Positions 51,871 through 60,846 are shown, numbered from the stretch's first letter. The stretch: DNA of 64,000 bases from Candidatus Mycobacterium methanotrophicum (GCF_023515995.1 NZ_CP097320.1:4526001-4590000), one strand, 5' to 3'. Numbers and translations: made by a program. Notes: generated by a model not told the origin, from the letters alone.

Positions 51871-53139
51871 ATGCTGACGGTGACCGCGCCCCTGTGGGTC
51901 GGCCTCTTTTTCGGAGTGCTGTTCGGGGGCGTCGGCGAAATTTGGGGACTCGGCAATCCAGAGACCCTGATCAGGCTGGCCCGGTGGAAGGACAGATTAT
52001 TGGTGGGCTGCCTGGCGGTGGCCTCTGCCGTCGGCGCTGTCATCTTGTACGGCCTGTACGCCCTCGGGGTCTCGATGCATTTCTCCCCGAAACCCGTCTA
52101 TGTCGTCGGCGTGACGCTGGGCGGGGTTCTTTTCGGGGCCGGCATGGCCGTATCGGGCTATGTTCCCGGTTCTGAATTGATGGCGCTGGGTGAGGGCCGC
52201 CGAGATGCGTTGTATGCGTTGCCCGGCGGTCTCCTGGGCGCGGCGGCATGGACGGTGCTCTACCAGAGCGCGCCGGGCCACTGGCTTGTGCACACCGCGA
52301 ACTACGGCGATCTCGTTGCTTCGGGCTCGATTCAGCATATTCGCCCGATGTTCACCGTCCTCATCGCAGTCATCTACGCGATCGCATTACTTCTGGCCAC
52401 GGCCGTTCTTCCCCGCTATCAGGGCGGTAAAAGTTCTTTGGCGCAAGCTGTTTCAGGGCTAGTCGATGCACGGGATCGCGAAGCGACGTCGGACACTGCG
52501 GCTTACCTGGCAGAGGGCGCATTACCCCCGTGCCGACCAAGCCGGCTGCGCCGCAGCATCATCGGCGACATCCCGAACAGCAACTTCTACTCCCCGGCCA
52601 AGCTGATAACCAGTGCCGTTATCGGTGCCGCGGTGGCGCTCGCGATTCTGTTGCACCAGATTTTCGGCGAATCGACAACGTACTCCTGGCTTGTCGGCCG
52701 CCTGTTCCTGCCACACTTCGACGACACCCAGAAAGTGATGCGCAGCATCGGCTGGGAACCGCTGTCCGATCTCGGCACATTCCTCGGCGCCCTGCTCGCC
52801 GCAGTCGTCGTCAGCCGGCACTATCAGGGCCTGCAACCGGTGATTCCACCGTCCTGGCGTAACAGATTCGGCGACGGTGCAACCAAGCGCGCAGTTGGCA
52901 GCTTCGGGGGCTTTTTCACCATGATGTTCGGTGCGCGGATGGCCGACGGCTGTACCAGCGGGCACCTGCTCAGCGGCGGAGTACAGATGGCGGCCAGCGC
53001 CTGGCTATTCGCCGTCGCAGTCTTTGCCGGCATGGTCACGACATCGCGGGTCTTCTACGGCAATTGCCCGCCCACAGCCTCGCGAGTCAACAGAGGACGC
53101 CCATCGAGGCATTCGCGAGCACAGGACAACGGCGGGTGA
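51871..53139 (+). CDS. YeeE/YedE-family sulfur-compound transporter
   Basis: A 422-residue membrane protein with two YeeE/YedE repeats. The second repeat has the signature GARMADGCTSGHLLSGGVQM with its Cys, and the first reads GAGMAVSGYVPGSELMALGE, where Val replaces the usual Cys. Family members (TsuA) import thiosulfate. It starts 57 bp after ctaD and ends 40 bp before the TauE-like gene. The C-terminal tail PTASRVNRGRPSRHSRAQDN is basic and probably cytoplasmic. Confidence 0.85.
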   Translation: MLTVTAPLWVGLFFGVLFGGVGEIWGLGNPETLIRLARWKDRLLVGCLAVASAVGAVILYGLYALGVSMHFSPKPVYVVGVTLGGVLFGAGMAVSGYVPGSELMALGEGRRDALYALPGGLLGAAAWTVLYQSAPGHWLVHTANYGDLVASGSIQHIRPMFTVLIAVIYAIALLLATAVLPRYQGGKSSLAQAVSGLVDARDREATSDTAAYLAEGALPPCRPSRLRRSIIGDIPNSNFYSPAKLITSAVIGAAVALAILLHQIFGESTTYSWLVGRLFLPHFDDTQKVMRSIGWEPLSDLGTFLGALLAAVVVSRHYQGLQPVIPPSWRNRFGDGATKRAVGSFGGFFTMMFGARMADGCTSGHLLSGGVQMAASAWLFAVAVFAGMVTTSRVFYGNCPPTASRVNRGRPSRHSRAQDNGG

Positions 53140-53179
53140 GCATCGGCGGCGATCGCTGGGCCGACGAAGGCGACAGCCG

Positions 53180-54079
53180 GTGAGTACCGCACGTCTGGCT
53201 GCCCTGGGCACGACCGGCGTTGTCAGCGTGTCGGCGCCGTTGGGGCTGCTGATCGGGCTTTCCCTCGGCGCCCTGGGCGGCGGTGGATCGGTTCTCGCGG
53301 TGCCGGCACTTGTCTACGGGGTCGGCCAGTCTGCGCACGCGGCGACGACGACCTCGCTCCTGGCGGTGGGCGCCACAGCGCTGGTCGGGATGCTGGGCCA
53401 CCTGCATGCCGGCCGCGTGCGACTGGCCTCGGGGCTCATCTTCGGTCTGGTCGGAGCAGGCGGATCACTGCTGGGCTCCCTGCTCAGCAAAGCGATACCG
53501 AACAATGTTCTGCTTGTCGCCTTTTCGGCGTTGATCCTGGTAGCCGCATGGCGCATGCATGGCCGACACACCGAGACACCTTGTCACACCAGCCAGTTGG
53601 CGAAAGCCAACGCCGCACACAAGCACGGTCAACCGGCGACCGTTTCTTCGCGCGGCGAATCGACGTCGGCGCCGACGAGGCAAGCGGGTGGCCGAAAACG
53701 CGTCACGGTGGCCACCGTCACCCGGGTGGCGATCGCCGGCAGCATCGTCGGTTTCCTTACCGGATTCTTCGGCGTGGGTGGCGGATTCGTGATCGTGCCG
53801 GGATTGGTTCTGGCCCTCGGCTTTGACATGCCGGTCGCGGTGGGCACGTCGCTCTTGGTCATCGCAATCAGTTCCGCCGAGAGCCTGGCGTTTCGCTTGC
53901 CCCGCGAACAGATCGACTGGCTGGTGGCCGCACCACTCACCGCTGCAGGGATAGTCGGGGTGCTTTTCGGAGACGTCGTTGCTGCCCGCGTGCCCGCAGA
54001 GCGTCTCACTCGATGGTTCGTCTGGCTGCTCGTCGTCGTGGCCTGCGGCACCGCCGTTCAAGCGGCGTTGAGCAGGTGA
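53180..54079 (+). CDS. TauE/SafE-family permease
   Basis: A 299-residue membrane protein of the TauE/SafE (DUF81) family. Two half-repeats: GLLIGLSLGALGGGGSVLAV and GSIVGFLTGFFGVGGGFVIV with PGLVLALGFDMPVAVGTSLL. A basic cytoplasmic linker of about 60 residues separates them. Family members export or import sulfite, sulfoacetate and related anions. GTG start 53180 in the sequence CCGGTGAGTACC; the longer frame upstream overlaps the YeeE gene and is atypical. Confidence 0.85.
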   Translation: MSTARLAALGTTGVVSVSAPLGLLIGLSLGALGGGGSVLAVPALVYGVGQSAHAATTTSLLAVGATALVGMLGHLHAGRVRLASGLIFGLVGAGGSLLGSLLSKAIPNNVLLVAFSALILVAAWRMHGRHTETPCHTSQLAKANAAHKHGQPATVSSRGESTSAPTRQAGGRKRVTVATVTRVAIAGSIVGFLTGFFGVGGGFVIVPGLVLALGFDMPVAVGTSLLVIAISSAESLAFRLPREQIDWLVAAPLTAAGIVGVLFGDVVAARVPAERLTRWFVWLLVVVACGTAVQAALSR

Positions 54080-54150
54080 CGCGATGCGGCGCCCGAGCAG
54101 AAGAGCCCCGACGCGGTCAAGCCCGCGTCCGGACTTGCCGCGCCGCAAAT

Positions 54151-54462
54151 TCAACTTGCCGGCGGTTGTACGTCTGCTTCGGGGTGCTCCCGCAGGTATC
54201 GGGCCTCAATCCGTCGAATACGACGGCTTTCGCGGCCAAGCCGACCCACTCCGCCGCCGAACAGCAGAACGGTGACTGCGCCGGCGCCCACACTGGCGAC
54301 GGCGTGACCAGTCGCAAAGGCAAACAGCGCGATGCAGGTGGCGGCTGTCCCCAGCCCGACCGCGATCAGCCCGGGCATCGCGGCGGTGTTCTTCCAGTTT
54401 TGGCCGGCATGTTTGCGCGTGGTCCGGACATGGTCCACCGGGTCGTCAGCTCTATCTCCCAT
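54151..54462 (-). CDS. usfY: UsfY-like small membrane protein
   Basis: A 103-residue protein: MGDRADDPVDHVRTTRKHAG, two hydrophobic helices (MPGLIAVGLGTAATCIALFA and GHAVASVGAGAVTVLLFGGG), then RRIRRIEARYLREHPEADVQ. This matches M. tuberculosis UsfY (DPVDHLRTTR, FGTGHH, RRIRKIADRWYTEHPE from memory), whose gene lies beside rsbW-sigF. ATG 54462. A full SigF-type promoter ends 10 bp upstream. Function unknown. No sigF gene is in this window, so it is probably a dispersed paralogue. Confidence 0.82.
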   Translation of the reverse strand: MGDRADDPVDHVRTTRKHAGQNWKNTAAMPGLIAVGLGTAATCIALFAFATGHAVASVGAGAVTVLLFGGGVGRLGRESRRIRRIEARYLREHPEADVQPPAS

Positions 54463-54471
54463 GGTGTTGCC

Positions 54472-54496
54472 GTACCCGGCCCCGTCGCCGGGAAAC
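54472..54496 (-). promoter_or_regulatory. SigF-type promoter of usfY
   Basis: Leftward GTTT (54496-54493), 15 nt, GGGTAC (54477-54472). A start near 54465 would make an almost leaderless mRNA for the ATG at 54462. Confidence 0.6.
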
Positions 54497-54689
54497 TCCT
54501 CGGCAGCAGGCCACGCCGCGCATCGACCACTTTCGCATCCTGCGACATCGTTATCGGCCGGGCCTGGCCGGCCATTTGCGCGGATCGCCCTGCGCATGAG
54601 TTCCTGGAGTTATCCATGACTGGGTCGCGGCCACAGCAGCGGTCGAGGCTGGCGGGACGCATCGGAGTCCGGCGAGAAGAAAGGTCAGC

Positions 54690-55631
54690 ATGACAGCTAG
54701 CAAAGCGCGCGCGGTCCGGTTCGATCGATACGGGGGGCGCGAGGTCTTGTACGTCGCCGACATCGATGTACCGTCCCCCGGCGCAGGCGAGGTGCTTGTC
54801 GAAGTTCGCGCCGCCGGCATCAATCCGGGTGAGGCCGCGATTCGCAGCGGCGCGCTGCATGAGCAGTTCCCCGCCACCTTTCCCGCCGGCCAGGGCAGCG
54901 ACCTGGCCGGCGTTGTCGTCGGAATCGGCAGTGAAGTCAGCGGGGTGGGCGATTTCTCCATCGGAGACGAAGTGCTCGGGTTCAGCTTTGCGCGGTCCAG
55001 CCACGCCACTCACACCGTCGTCCCGGCCGATCAACTGATCCACAAGCCTGCCCGGCTGAGCTGGGAGGCCGCCGGCTCTCTCTACGTTGTCGGCGTTACC
55101 GCCTACGCCGCCGTTCGCGCCGTGGCGCCGCAGCCGGGCGAGACGGTCGCGGTCTCTGCCGCCGCCGGCGGAGTCGGCAGCCTGGTCGTGCAGTTGTTGG
55201 CGCTCCGCAAGGTGCGCGTGCTCGGCATCGCGTCGGCAAGCAACGCCGCGTGGCTGCGGGCTCACGGCGTCATCCCGGTCGAATACGGCGACGGGTTGGC
55301 GCAGCGGCTGCGGGAGGCAGCACCGGACGGTATCGACGCCTTCATCGACTTGTTCGGGCCCGACTATGTTGGGCTCGCCGTCGATCTCGGTGTGACACCC
55401 GAGCGCATCAACACGATCATCTCCTTCCAGAAGGCCGCCGAGGTCGGCGCCAAGACCGAGGGCAGCGCCGAGGCATCAACGCCGGCGGTGCTCAAAGAGG
55501 TCGCCGACCTGGTTGCCTCCGGCGAGGTCGACTTCGACGTCGCGGCAACCTACCCGCTGGATCGGGTCACCGACGCGTTCGCAGAGCTCGAACAACGGCA
55601 CACCCACGGCAAGATCGTTCTGCTGCCCTGA
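54690..55631 (+). CDS. NADPH:quinone reductase-like (zinc-free MDR) protein
   Basis: A 313-residue medium-chain dehydrogenase without zinc ligands. N-terminal KARAVRFDRYGGREVLYVAD and EVRAAGINPGEAAIRSGALH; nucleotide-binding GETVAVSAAAGGVGSLVVQL; C-terminal LDRVTDAFAELEQRHTHGKI. It probably reduces quinones or enones with NADPH. AAAGG lies 7 bp before the ATG. It is convergent with the NRAMP gene, 8 bp apart, and sits in the stress-gene stretch. Confidence 0.85.
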   Translation: MTASKARAVRFDRYGGREVLYVADIDVPSPGAGEVLVEVRAAGINPGEAAIRSGALHEQFPATFPAGQGSDLAGVVVGIGSEVSGVGDFSIGDEVLGFSFARSSHATHTVVPADQLIHKPARLSWEAAGSLYVVGVTAYAAVRAVAPQPGETVAVSAAAGGVGSLVVQLLALRKVRVLGIASASNAAWLRAHGVIPVEYGDGLAQRLREAAPDGIDAFIDLFGPDYVGLAVDLGVTPERINTIISFQKAAEVGAKTEGSAEASTPAVLKEVADLVASGEVDFDVAATYPLDRVTDAFAELEQRHTHGKIVLLP

Positions 55632-55639
55632 AATTCGCC

Positions 55640-57400
55640 TCAGCCGACACCGGCCTGGACCATCTTGACCACCACCATCACGCCCGCAATAACCAGGTAG
55701 CTGCGCAGCGTCAACAGGCCGGCCCTACGCAGCGGCGATATGACTGGCCGCTCCAGGGTCGCAAGTGCCGGAGTGTTCCACCGTGCGCGGACCTCTTTGT
55801 GGAAGGCTTTGAGTTCGGCACGTGTCAGCTTCGGGAGCTGCTCGAGTTCCTCGACCTGGTCGAAGTCCAGCGCACCGAACGGCACGGTGTCTTCGGCCTT
55901 GCGCCGCTCCGTGCGCCAACCGACGGCGAAAATGATGGCGGCGCCCAGCAGGCCAAGCGTAATCCCGATGCCGATGCCGGTCGCCAGAGTTGCGGTGGAC
56001 AGGTTGGGGAAGAATGTCACCGCCGTCAACATCAGCGACAGCACCACCAGCGACCAGACGATCATCCACGCGATGGCGTTCTGCCGGAAGGTGTTCGCCC
56101 ACGGGCCCATTACCGGACGGTCATTGCACAGCAGCACCAAAAACACTGTCGCTGAGGGTAGTAGCACGCCGGCGAGCGCCTGCACACCCTGAGTGATCAC
56201 ACCCAGGACGTCATCGGGACTGAACGCGACCGCAGCCGACACTCCAAGCAGCACGGCGTAGCTACCGTAGAACAGTGGCGCCTCGGTGATCTTCCAATGC
56301 AGCGAATGCGGTTTGCCCATTGAGTCACCGAGGGCGTAGGTGGTGGCCAGCCCGACGCAGTTCGCGCCGATCAATGATGCGTCCAGCAAAACGATCGCGA
56401 ACAGCACGCCGATGGTGTGCCCGACGTGAGCCGACAGGTGGCCTGCGACCTCTCCGGCGTTGGTGAATTTACCGGCGGCCGCCGTCCCGCCGAGTCCGAA
56501 CGCGGTGACCGCCATCAGCGCGATTGCCCCGCCCATCACCCCGACGATGCCGATGACCAAATCGGCTCGCCCGTACGGAATCCAGCGTGGCGTGATGCGC
56601 TTGTCGACGACGTTGGACTGCTGGAAGAACAACTGCCAGGGCGCCACCGTGGTGCCCACAATCGCCATGATGACCATCAACACGACGGAGTCGGGTTGGC
56701 CGGGCAACGAGGGAATCAGCCCATGCACGCTTGCGCTGATGGTTGGGTGCACCGACAATGCGACCGGGACGATCGCGATGTTTACCGCGATCAACACGAA
56801 CATCAGCTGCTCCCAACGCCGGAACGAGCCACCGGCTACCACCGCGAACAGCAGCACGGCGGCGACCGGTATCGCGATCACCTTCGGGCAGCCCAAAAAT
56901 CCGAGCGCCAACGACACCCCGATGAATTCGGTGACGATCGTCAAGGCGTTGAGGATCAAAAGATCGCCGACGCTGAAAGCGCCCCAGAACTTGCCGAACC
57001 GCTCGAAGATCAGCCGCGCATGGCCGACTCGCGTGACCGCGCCCAATCGGAGCACCATCTCCTGGTTTACGTAGAGCACCGGGATCAGCAGCGCCAGGGT
57101 CCATAGCAGTTTCATGCCGTAGTTCTGCCCGGCCTGCGTGTAGGTTGCGACACCACCAGCGTCGTTGTCGCCAACCATCACGATCAGGCCGGGTCCACTG
57201 ATGACCATCAGCATCCGAAGCCGTTGCCACCAGCTACGGCCCGGAATGGCCGCGTTTAGCGGGATACGGCCGAATGCGCCGACGATATCGCCGACGTGCG
57301 CTGAATCCAGCACCGTCGACCCGGACGGTGTGTCCCGCGGCGCCGCGCTCTCGGTGGTCGTCGGAATACCGACGGTTGTCTGAGAAGGTATCGAAGTCAT
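55640..57400 (-). CDS. NRAMP-family metal transporter with divergent metal site
   Basis: A 586-residue NRAMP protein with about 11 membrane helices and an N-terminal extension of about 80 residues. Helix 1 reads VMVGDNDAGGVATYTQAGQ where classical MntH has DPGN. Helix 6 reads TTVAPWQLFFQQSNVVDKR where MntH has MPHNLYLHS, so the metal-binding Asn and Met are replaced. This resembles NRMT-type proteins, some of which carry magnesium. The C-terminal soluble tail (DFDQVEELEQLPKLTRAELK) is unusual. ATG 57400. Confidence 0.85.
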   Translation of the reverse strand: MTSIPSQTTVGIPTTTESAAPRDTPSGSTVLDSAHVGDIVGAFGRIPLNAAIPGRSWWQRLRMLMVISGPGLIVMVGDNDAGGVATYTQAGQNYGMKLLWTLALLIPVLYVNQEMVLRLGAVTRVGHARLIFERFGKFWGAFSVGDLLILNALTIVTEFIGVSLALGFLGCPKVIAIPVAAVLLFAVVAGGSFRRWEQLMFVLIAVNIAIVPVALSVHPTISASVHGLIPSLPGQPDSVVLMVIMAIVGTTVAPWQLFFQQSNVVDKRITPRWIPYGRADLVIGIVGVMGGAIALMAVTAFGLGGTAAAGKFTNAGEVAGHLSAHVGHTIGVLFAIVLLDASLIGANCVGLATTYALGDSMGKPHSLHWKITEAPLFYGSYAVLLGVSAAVAFSPDDVLGVITQGVQALAGVLLPSATVFLVLLCNDRPVMGPWANTFRQNAIAWMIVWSLVVLSLMLTAVTFFPNLSTATLATGIGIGITLGLLGAAIIFAVGWRTERRKAEDTVPFGALDFDQVEELEQLPKLTRAELKAFHKEVRARWNTPALATLERPVISPLRRAGLLTLRSYLVIAGVMVVVKMVQAGVG

Positions 57401-57502
57401 CGGCTTCTCGCTATCTGGAATGGGATGCGGTGGGTCTGGGCACGCGGATCGACGCACGACGCGGTGCGCCCGCGTCGAACGTGTCAGCAGCGGCAGGTGT
57501 CG

Positions 57503-57835
57503 CTAGGAGGCGGATGCCCGCCTAGTGATGCCGTGATTACCGTCGGCGGAATTCAGGACATATAACGGCTTCTTGCGAATCCGGCTGCGGTAATACGACC
57601 AAGGCGGACGCTGCTCTTCTGGGAGGCCTATCATCTGGTCGAGCAAGTTGGTGGCCTGCAACGCAACGGCGACCTGACGCTGGACATGCCCTAAGTCGCT
57701 GAAGGCCCTGAACATGTCATCGCAGCCGGCGCTGGGTACTGTGCTTTCCGTCAGCAACTCCAGCGCCTCGAGAAGAGCAGCACGCAGGTCCCCGCACGCG
57801 CGGTGGATCTGGCGTTCCGGGTTAGGCCGAGCCAT
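57503..57835 (-). CDS. Hypothetical helical protein, 110 aa, upstream of the NRAMP gene
   Basis: Reads MARPNPERQIHRACGDLRAA, with a helical middle LLEALELLTESTVPSAGCDD and a basic tail WSYYRSRIRKKPLYVLNSAD. No family recognised. GAGGAGG lies 6 bp before the ATG at 57835, so the earlier start at 57865 is less likely. It may be co-transcribed with the transporter, 102 bp downstream, and could be an accessory or regulatory subunit; this is inference from position only. Confidence 0.55.
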   Translation of the reverse strand: MARPNPERQIHRACGDLRAALLEALELLTESTVPSAGCDDMFRAFSDLGHVQRQVAVALQATNLLDQMIGLPEEQRPPWSYYRSRIRKKPLYVLNSADGNHGITRRASAS

Positions 57836-58571
57836 CAGTGCCTCCTCGATTTGCCGGTGCAACAAGAAATTTCATGATCATCTCCCGTCGAAGTCTGACC
57901 GATTACTGCAGTCACGTCGACCGCTGAGCAAGTTTCGGGTGCAGCTCATCGCCCGGCGTACCAAACACGCGCAGGCACAACCGAAATAGCGAACGAGAAA
58001 GGTTCAGGCGGCAGAAGGAATGCCGCGTCCGGATCGGGACGAAATGAAATTCGAATACGGATGCGGACTGTCGCTCGGACTCATCTCGCCCATCACCTCC
58101 TCACGGCCAGGACACACGGGGGTGTCAACCGGGCGCACGCACATGGGGGGGATTGGGATCCGACGGCAAGCCGACGAACCTGCACCCCTCTCGTCGGAGC
58201 TTCGGCACTGCACGGCGTATCCGGAGCTTCTTCCGGAAGCCACTTGGGCTCAACCCTTAAGCCGGGAAGAGCTGTCCTGACCCGGGGCGTCTCTCGACGT
58301 TCGGGGTCAGTGGCCTGTATCCGCGCAGACGCCTCACCTACCGAGGTGCTTGCTCGTCCATCCTGGCATCGAAGGCGATACAGGTCAAACGATATTGGAA
58401 AAAAGTTTACGGTCAGCGCCGCGCCGGTGCACCTCAGGCTGCACAGTCAAGGAGTCCGCGGACTGCGGCCACTACCGGGGAGCGCACACCTTCCCGCTGG
58501 GGGCGCCTGGGCTCGACGCTAGGGCCACCACCACCTTGCACGATCAGTGAGTTGCAGCAGCTCTTGACCGG
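57836..58571. other. Long gene-free interval
   Basis: About 735 bp without a convincing gene. The plus-strand frame at 58020-58280 has no homology and no ribosome site. A short inverted repeat (CTGACCC/GGGTCAG, 58276-58310) may be a terminator. The interval ends in the methyltransferase fragment at 58572, so much of it may be decayed coding sequence. I see no tRNA. Confidence 0.4.
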
Positions 58572-58715
58572 ATGCGCGCCGAGGCGCATGACCAAACACC
58601 CCGGTTGCACCCGGATGCCGGCCGACTGCTGTACTTGTTGGTCAGGGCCACTCGTCCCGCAACTATTGTGAAATTCGGTATGTCGTTTGGGATTTCAGCG
58701 CTTCATCTGGCATCA
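58572..58715 (+). pseudogene. O-methyltransferase remnant
   Basis: HDQTPRLHPDAGRLLYLLVR followed by TRPATIVKFGMSFGISALHL is the SAM-binding N-terminal block of class I O-methyltransferases (usual form VEFGTSFGIS-A-HLA). Homology ends at about 58715 and the C-terminal two thirds are missing. It is convergent with the acyltransferase gene. Confidence 0.6.
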
Positions 58716-58746
58716 GTCAGCAGCGCGGGACAACGGCAGCGGCCGA

Positions 58747-60846
58747 CTATCTCAGCGATTCCTCGAGCCACGGCGCTAGCCACTTCACGCCTTCGGGAGT
58801 CAGGTGTACACCGTCGCTACGCACCTGAATGCCGTCGACTTTCGCGGTGTACACACCGTCCGGGCACAGCTTTTTGTTCAGATCCAATATCCCCACGCCT
58901 GCGCGTTGGCCGATCGTTGCGCTCAACAACGTGTTCCAGTGTTTCACCCGCTCGGATTGATCCTCTGGCCACAAGCTGCCATCCGGCCGTTCACCCCGCC
59001 GGCTGTAGGGCAGGTTGGCCACGGTCAGTGGTGCGCCACTGGAGCTGAGAATGTCGACTGCGCGCCCCAGTTCACCGGTCAAGTAGGCGTCGAAAGTGCG
59101 GTCACCGATGTGGGTCCACCTTCCCTCGTTGACCCGATCCACTGTTTCCCAGCGACCGACGATCAGCAGTATGGCGTCGGGCCGGTCGGCAGCGATTTGC
59201 GATCTCCATCGGCTCGGCCACGACTCACATTCGCTCTTCTGATCCAACGTCTGGCCGAGATAACGGTACGGGCCGCCACGCACCAGGCTGCAACCGATCA
59301 CGGTGTGGTCGACGAAATGGAACCCCGGGCTCGGCGGTAGGTAATGCATCAACGTCCAACCGATCGAGTCGCCGAAGACCGACACGGTGAACGGCCGCCG
59401 AGGGTCTCGCTGCGCGATGGCGCGCGCGGGTCTTGGACCCTCCGGCGGGGAAGGCGAAACGACCGCGACCGGTGACACGCCAGGGGGCAAACTGCCGTCA
59501 AGTGGCCCGCCGCCGGGTCGGGCAGAGACGGGAACAACCAGCATGGTCACCGCGGCGGCAGTCGCGGCGGTCGCGCCGGCCAACGGCAGCAGCGGCACCC
59601 GCGCCGGTCGCCACCTCCGGATAGGCCGCTCGATCGCCCACCACGACACGGTGGACACCCCCAGCGTGGCAACGCACCGGACACCGAACAACGAGAGCCC
59701 TGACCAGCCGGTCCGTTCACCGTTGAGCACCAAAAAGATCGGCCAGTGCCACAGGTAGACGCCGTAGGAAATGGTGCCCAGCCACGCCACCGGACTCCAC
59801 GCCAGCACAACGGCCACAGGTCCGCGCTGGTCGAGCGCCACTGGGGCGATCACCAGCGCCGCGGCGATGGCCACCGCAATCAGCAGACCTTCGCGGAAGT
59901 CCCGGGCGCTGCCAGTAGCGTAGTGAGTGCCAATCCCCAACATCACGACGCCGATTACCGGCAGCAGCCGAGCCAGCCATTTTCCCCACCGGGACCGGAT
60001 TAGTGACCAGCCGCGGTTCAGCGACGACCAGTCGCTCACCAGTAACGCCGATGCCGCGGCGCCCACCAACAGCGCCTGCGCCCGGGTATCGGTGCCGAAG
60101 TAGACCCGATCACGGGTGGCGTCGGATGCGAGCAGGATGGCGGCCGTAGCCGACGCCAGTACGCCCAGCGTGGCCAGTAACAACACCACCAAGCGGACTC
60201 CGCTCAGCGTTGCCCACCCCTTTCGGCGACGAGCCCGGGCGGCCAGCACCACCGCCGCTGCCGCCAGCAACAGCGGCCAGACGATGTAGTATTGCTCTTC
60301 AACACCGAGTGACCAGGCGTGCTGCAACGGCGACGGCGGAGCGCCCTGGGTGAAGTAGTCGGTCTTATCTGCGACAAACCTCCAGTTGGCGACCCAGAAG
60401 AACGCGGCGACGGCGTCCTCGCGCAAGCCGGCAACCGCCTCGGGTGAAAAGAATCGACGCCCGAGGGCCACGGTCAGCACCATCAGCACCAGTGCCGGGA
60501 GGAGCCTGCGCGCACGCCGAATCCAGAAGTCGCCCAGGCCGATACGGCCACTTCGGCCGAGTTCGTCGAGCAGTAGCGAAGTGATCAGGAAACCGCTGAG
60601 CACGAAAAATACGTCGACACCGAGGAATCCGCCCGCCATGCCGGGAATCCCGCCGTGGTCTGCGAGCACCAGCGCGACTGCCGCTGCACGCACGCCATCC
60701 AGCGCGGGAATACCGGGACGGCGCGATGACCGTCCGCCACCCTCGCTACTCCTGGTGGTGGCCAGCCGGCCGACATGCGGCGGAGCAACCCATCGGGGAC
60801 GCCGAGCACAGCGAACCGGCGCGGGGTAAACCCCGGCCGGTCCCAT
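58747..60846 (-). CDS. Membrane acyltransferase with SGNH domain (Rv0111 orthologue)
   Basis: A 699-residue protein. An acyltransferase-3 domain with ten or so membrane helices (catalytic His in AAAVALVLADHGGIPGMAGG; DVFFVLSGFLITSLLLDELG; WSLGVEEQYYIVWPLLLA) is followed by an extracytoplasmic SGNH domain (Ser in TVSVFGDSIGWTLMHYLPPS; Asp-His in VRSDGVHLTPEGVKWLAPWL). Such OafA-type proteins O-acetylate surface glycans or lipids. ATG 60846 with GGAGAGG upstream. It re-enters H37Rv gene order after the accessory stretch. Confidence 0.88.
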   Translation of the reverse strand: MGPAGVYPAPVRCARRPRWVAPPHVGRLATTRSSEGGGRSSRRPGIPALDGVRAAAVALVLADHGGIPGMAGGFLGVDVFFVLSGFLITSLLLDELGRSGRIGLGDFWIRRARRLLPALVLMVLTVALGRRFFSPEAVAGLREDAVAAFFWVANWRFVADKTDYFTQGAPPSPLQHAWSLGVEEQYYIVWPLLLAAAAVVLAARARRRKGWATLSGVRLVVLLLATLGVLASATAAILLASDATRDRVYFGTDTRAQALLVGAAASALLVSDWSSLNRGWSLIRSRWGKWLARLLPVIGVVMLGIGTHYATGSARDFREGLLIAVAIAAALVIAPVALDQRGPVAVVLAWSPVAWLGTISYGVYLWHWPIFLVLNGERTGWSGLSLFGVRCVATLGVSTVSWWAIERPIRRWRPARVPLLPLAGATAATAAAVTMLVVPVSARPGGGPLDGSLPPGVSPVAVVSPSPPEGPRPARAIAQRDPRRPFTVSVFGDSIGWTLMHYLPPSPGFHFVDHTVIGCSLVRGGPYRYLGQTLDQKSECESWPSRWRSQIAADRPDAILLIVGRWETVDRVNEGRWTHIGDRTFDAYLTGELGRAVDILSSSGAPLTVANLPYSRRGERPDGSLWPEDQSERVKHWNTLLSATIGQRAGVGILDLNKKLCPDGVYTAKVDGIQVRSDGVHLTPEGVKWLAPWLEESLR

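Noticed and set aside
55740..56192. Plus-strand frame after the quinone-reductase gene
   Set aside because: Opposite the conserved NRAMP C-terminal region; no ribosome site and no homology.
58020..58280. 86-codon plus-strand frame in the long gene-free interval
   Set aside because: No homology, no ribosome site, and atypical residue use; treated as non-coding.
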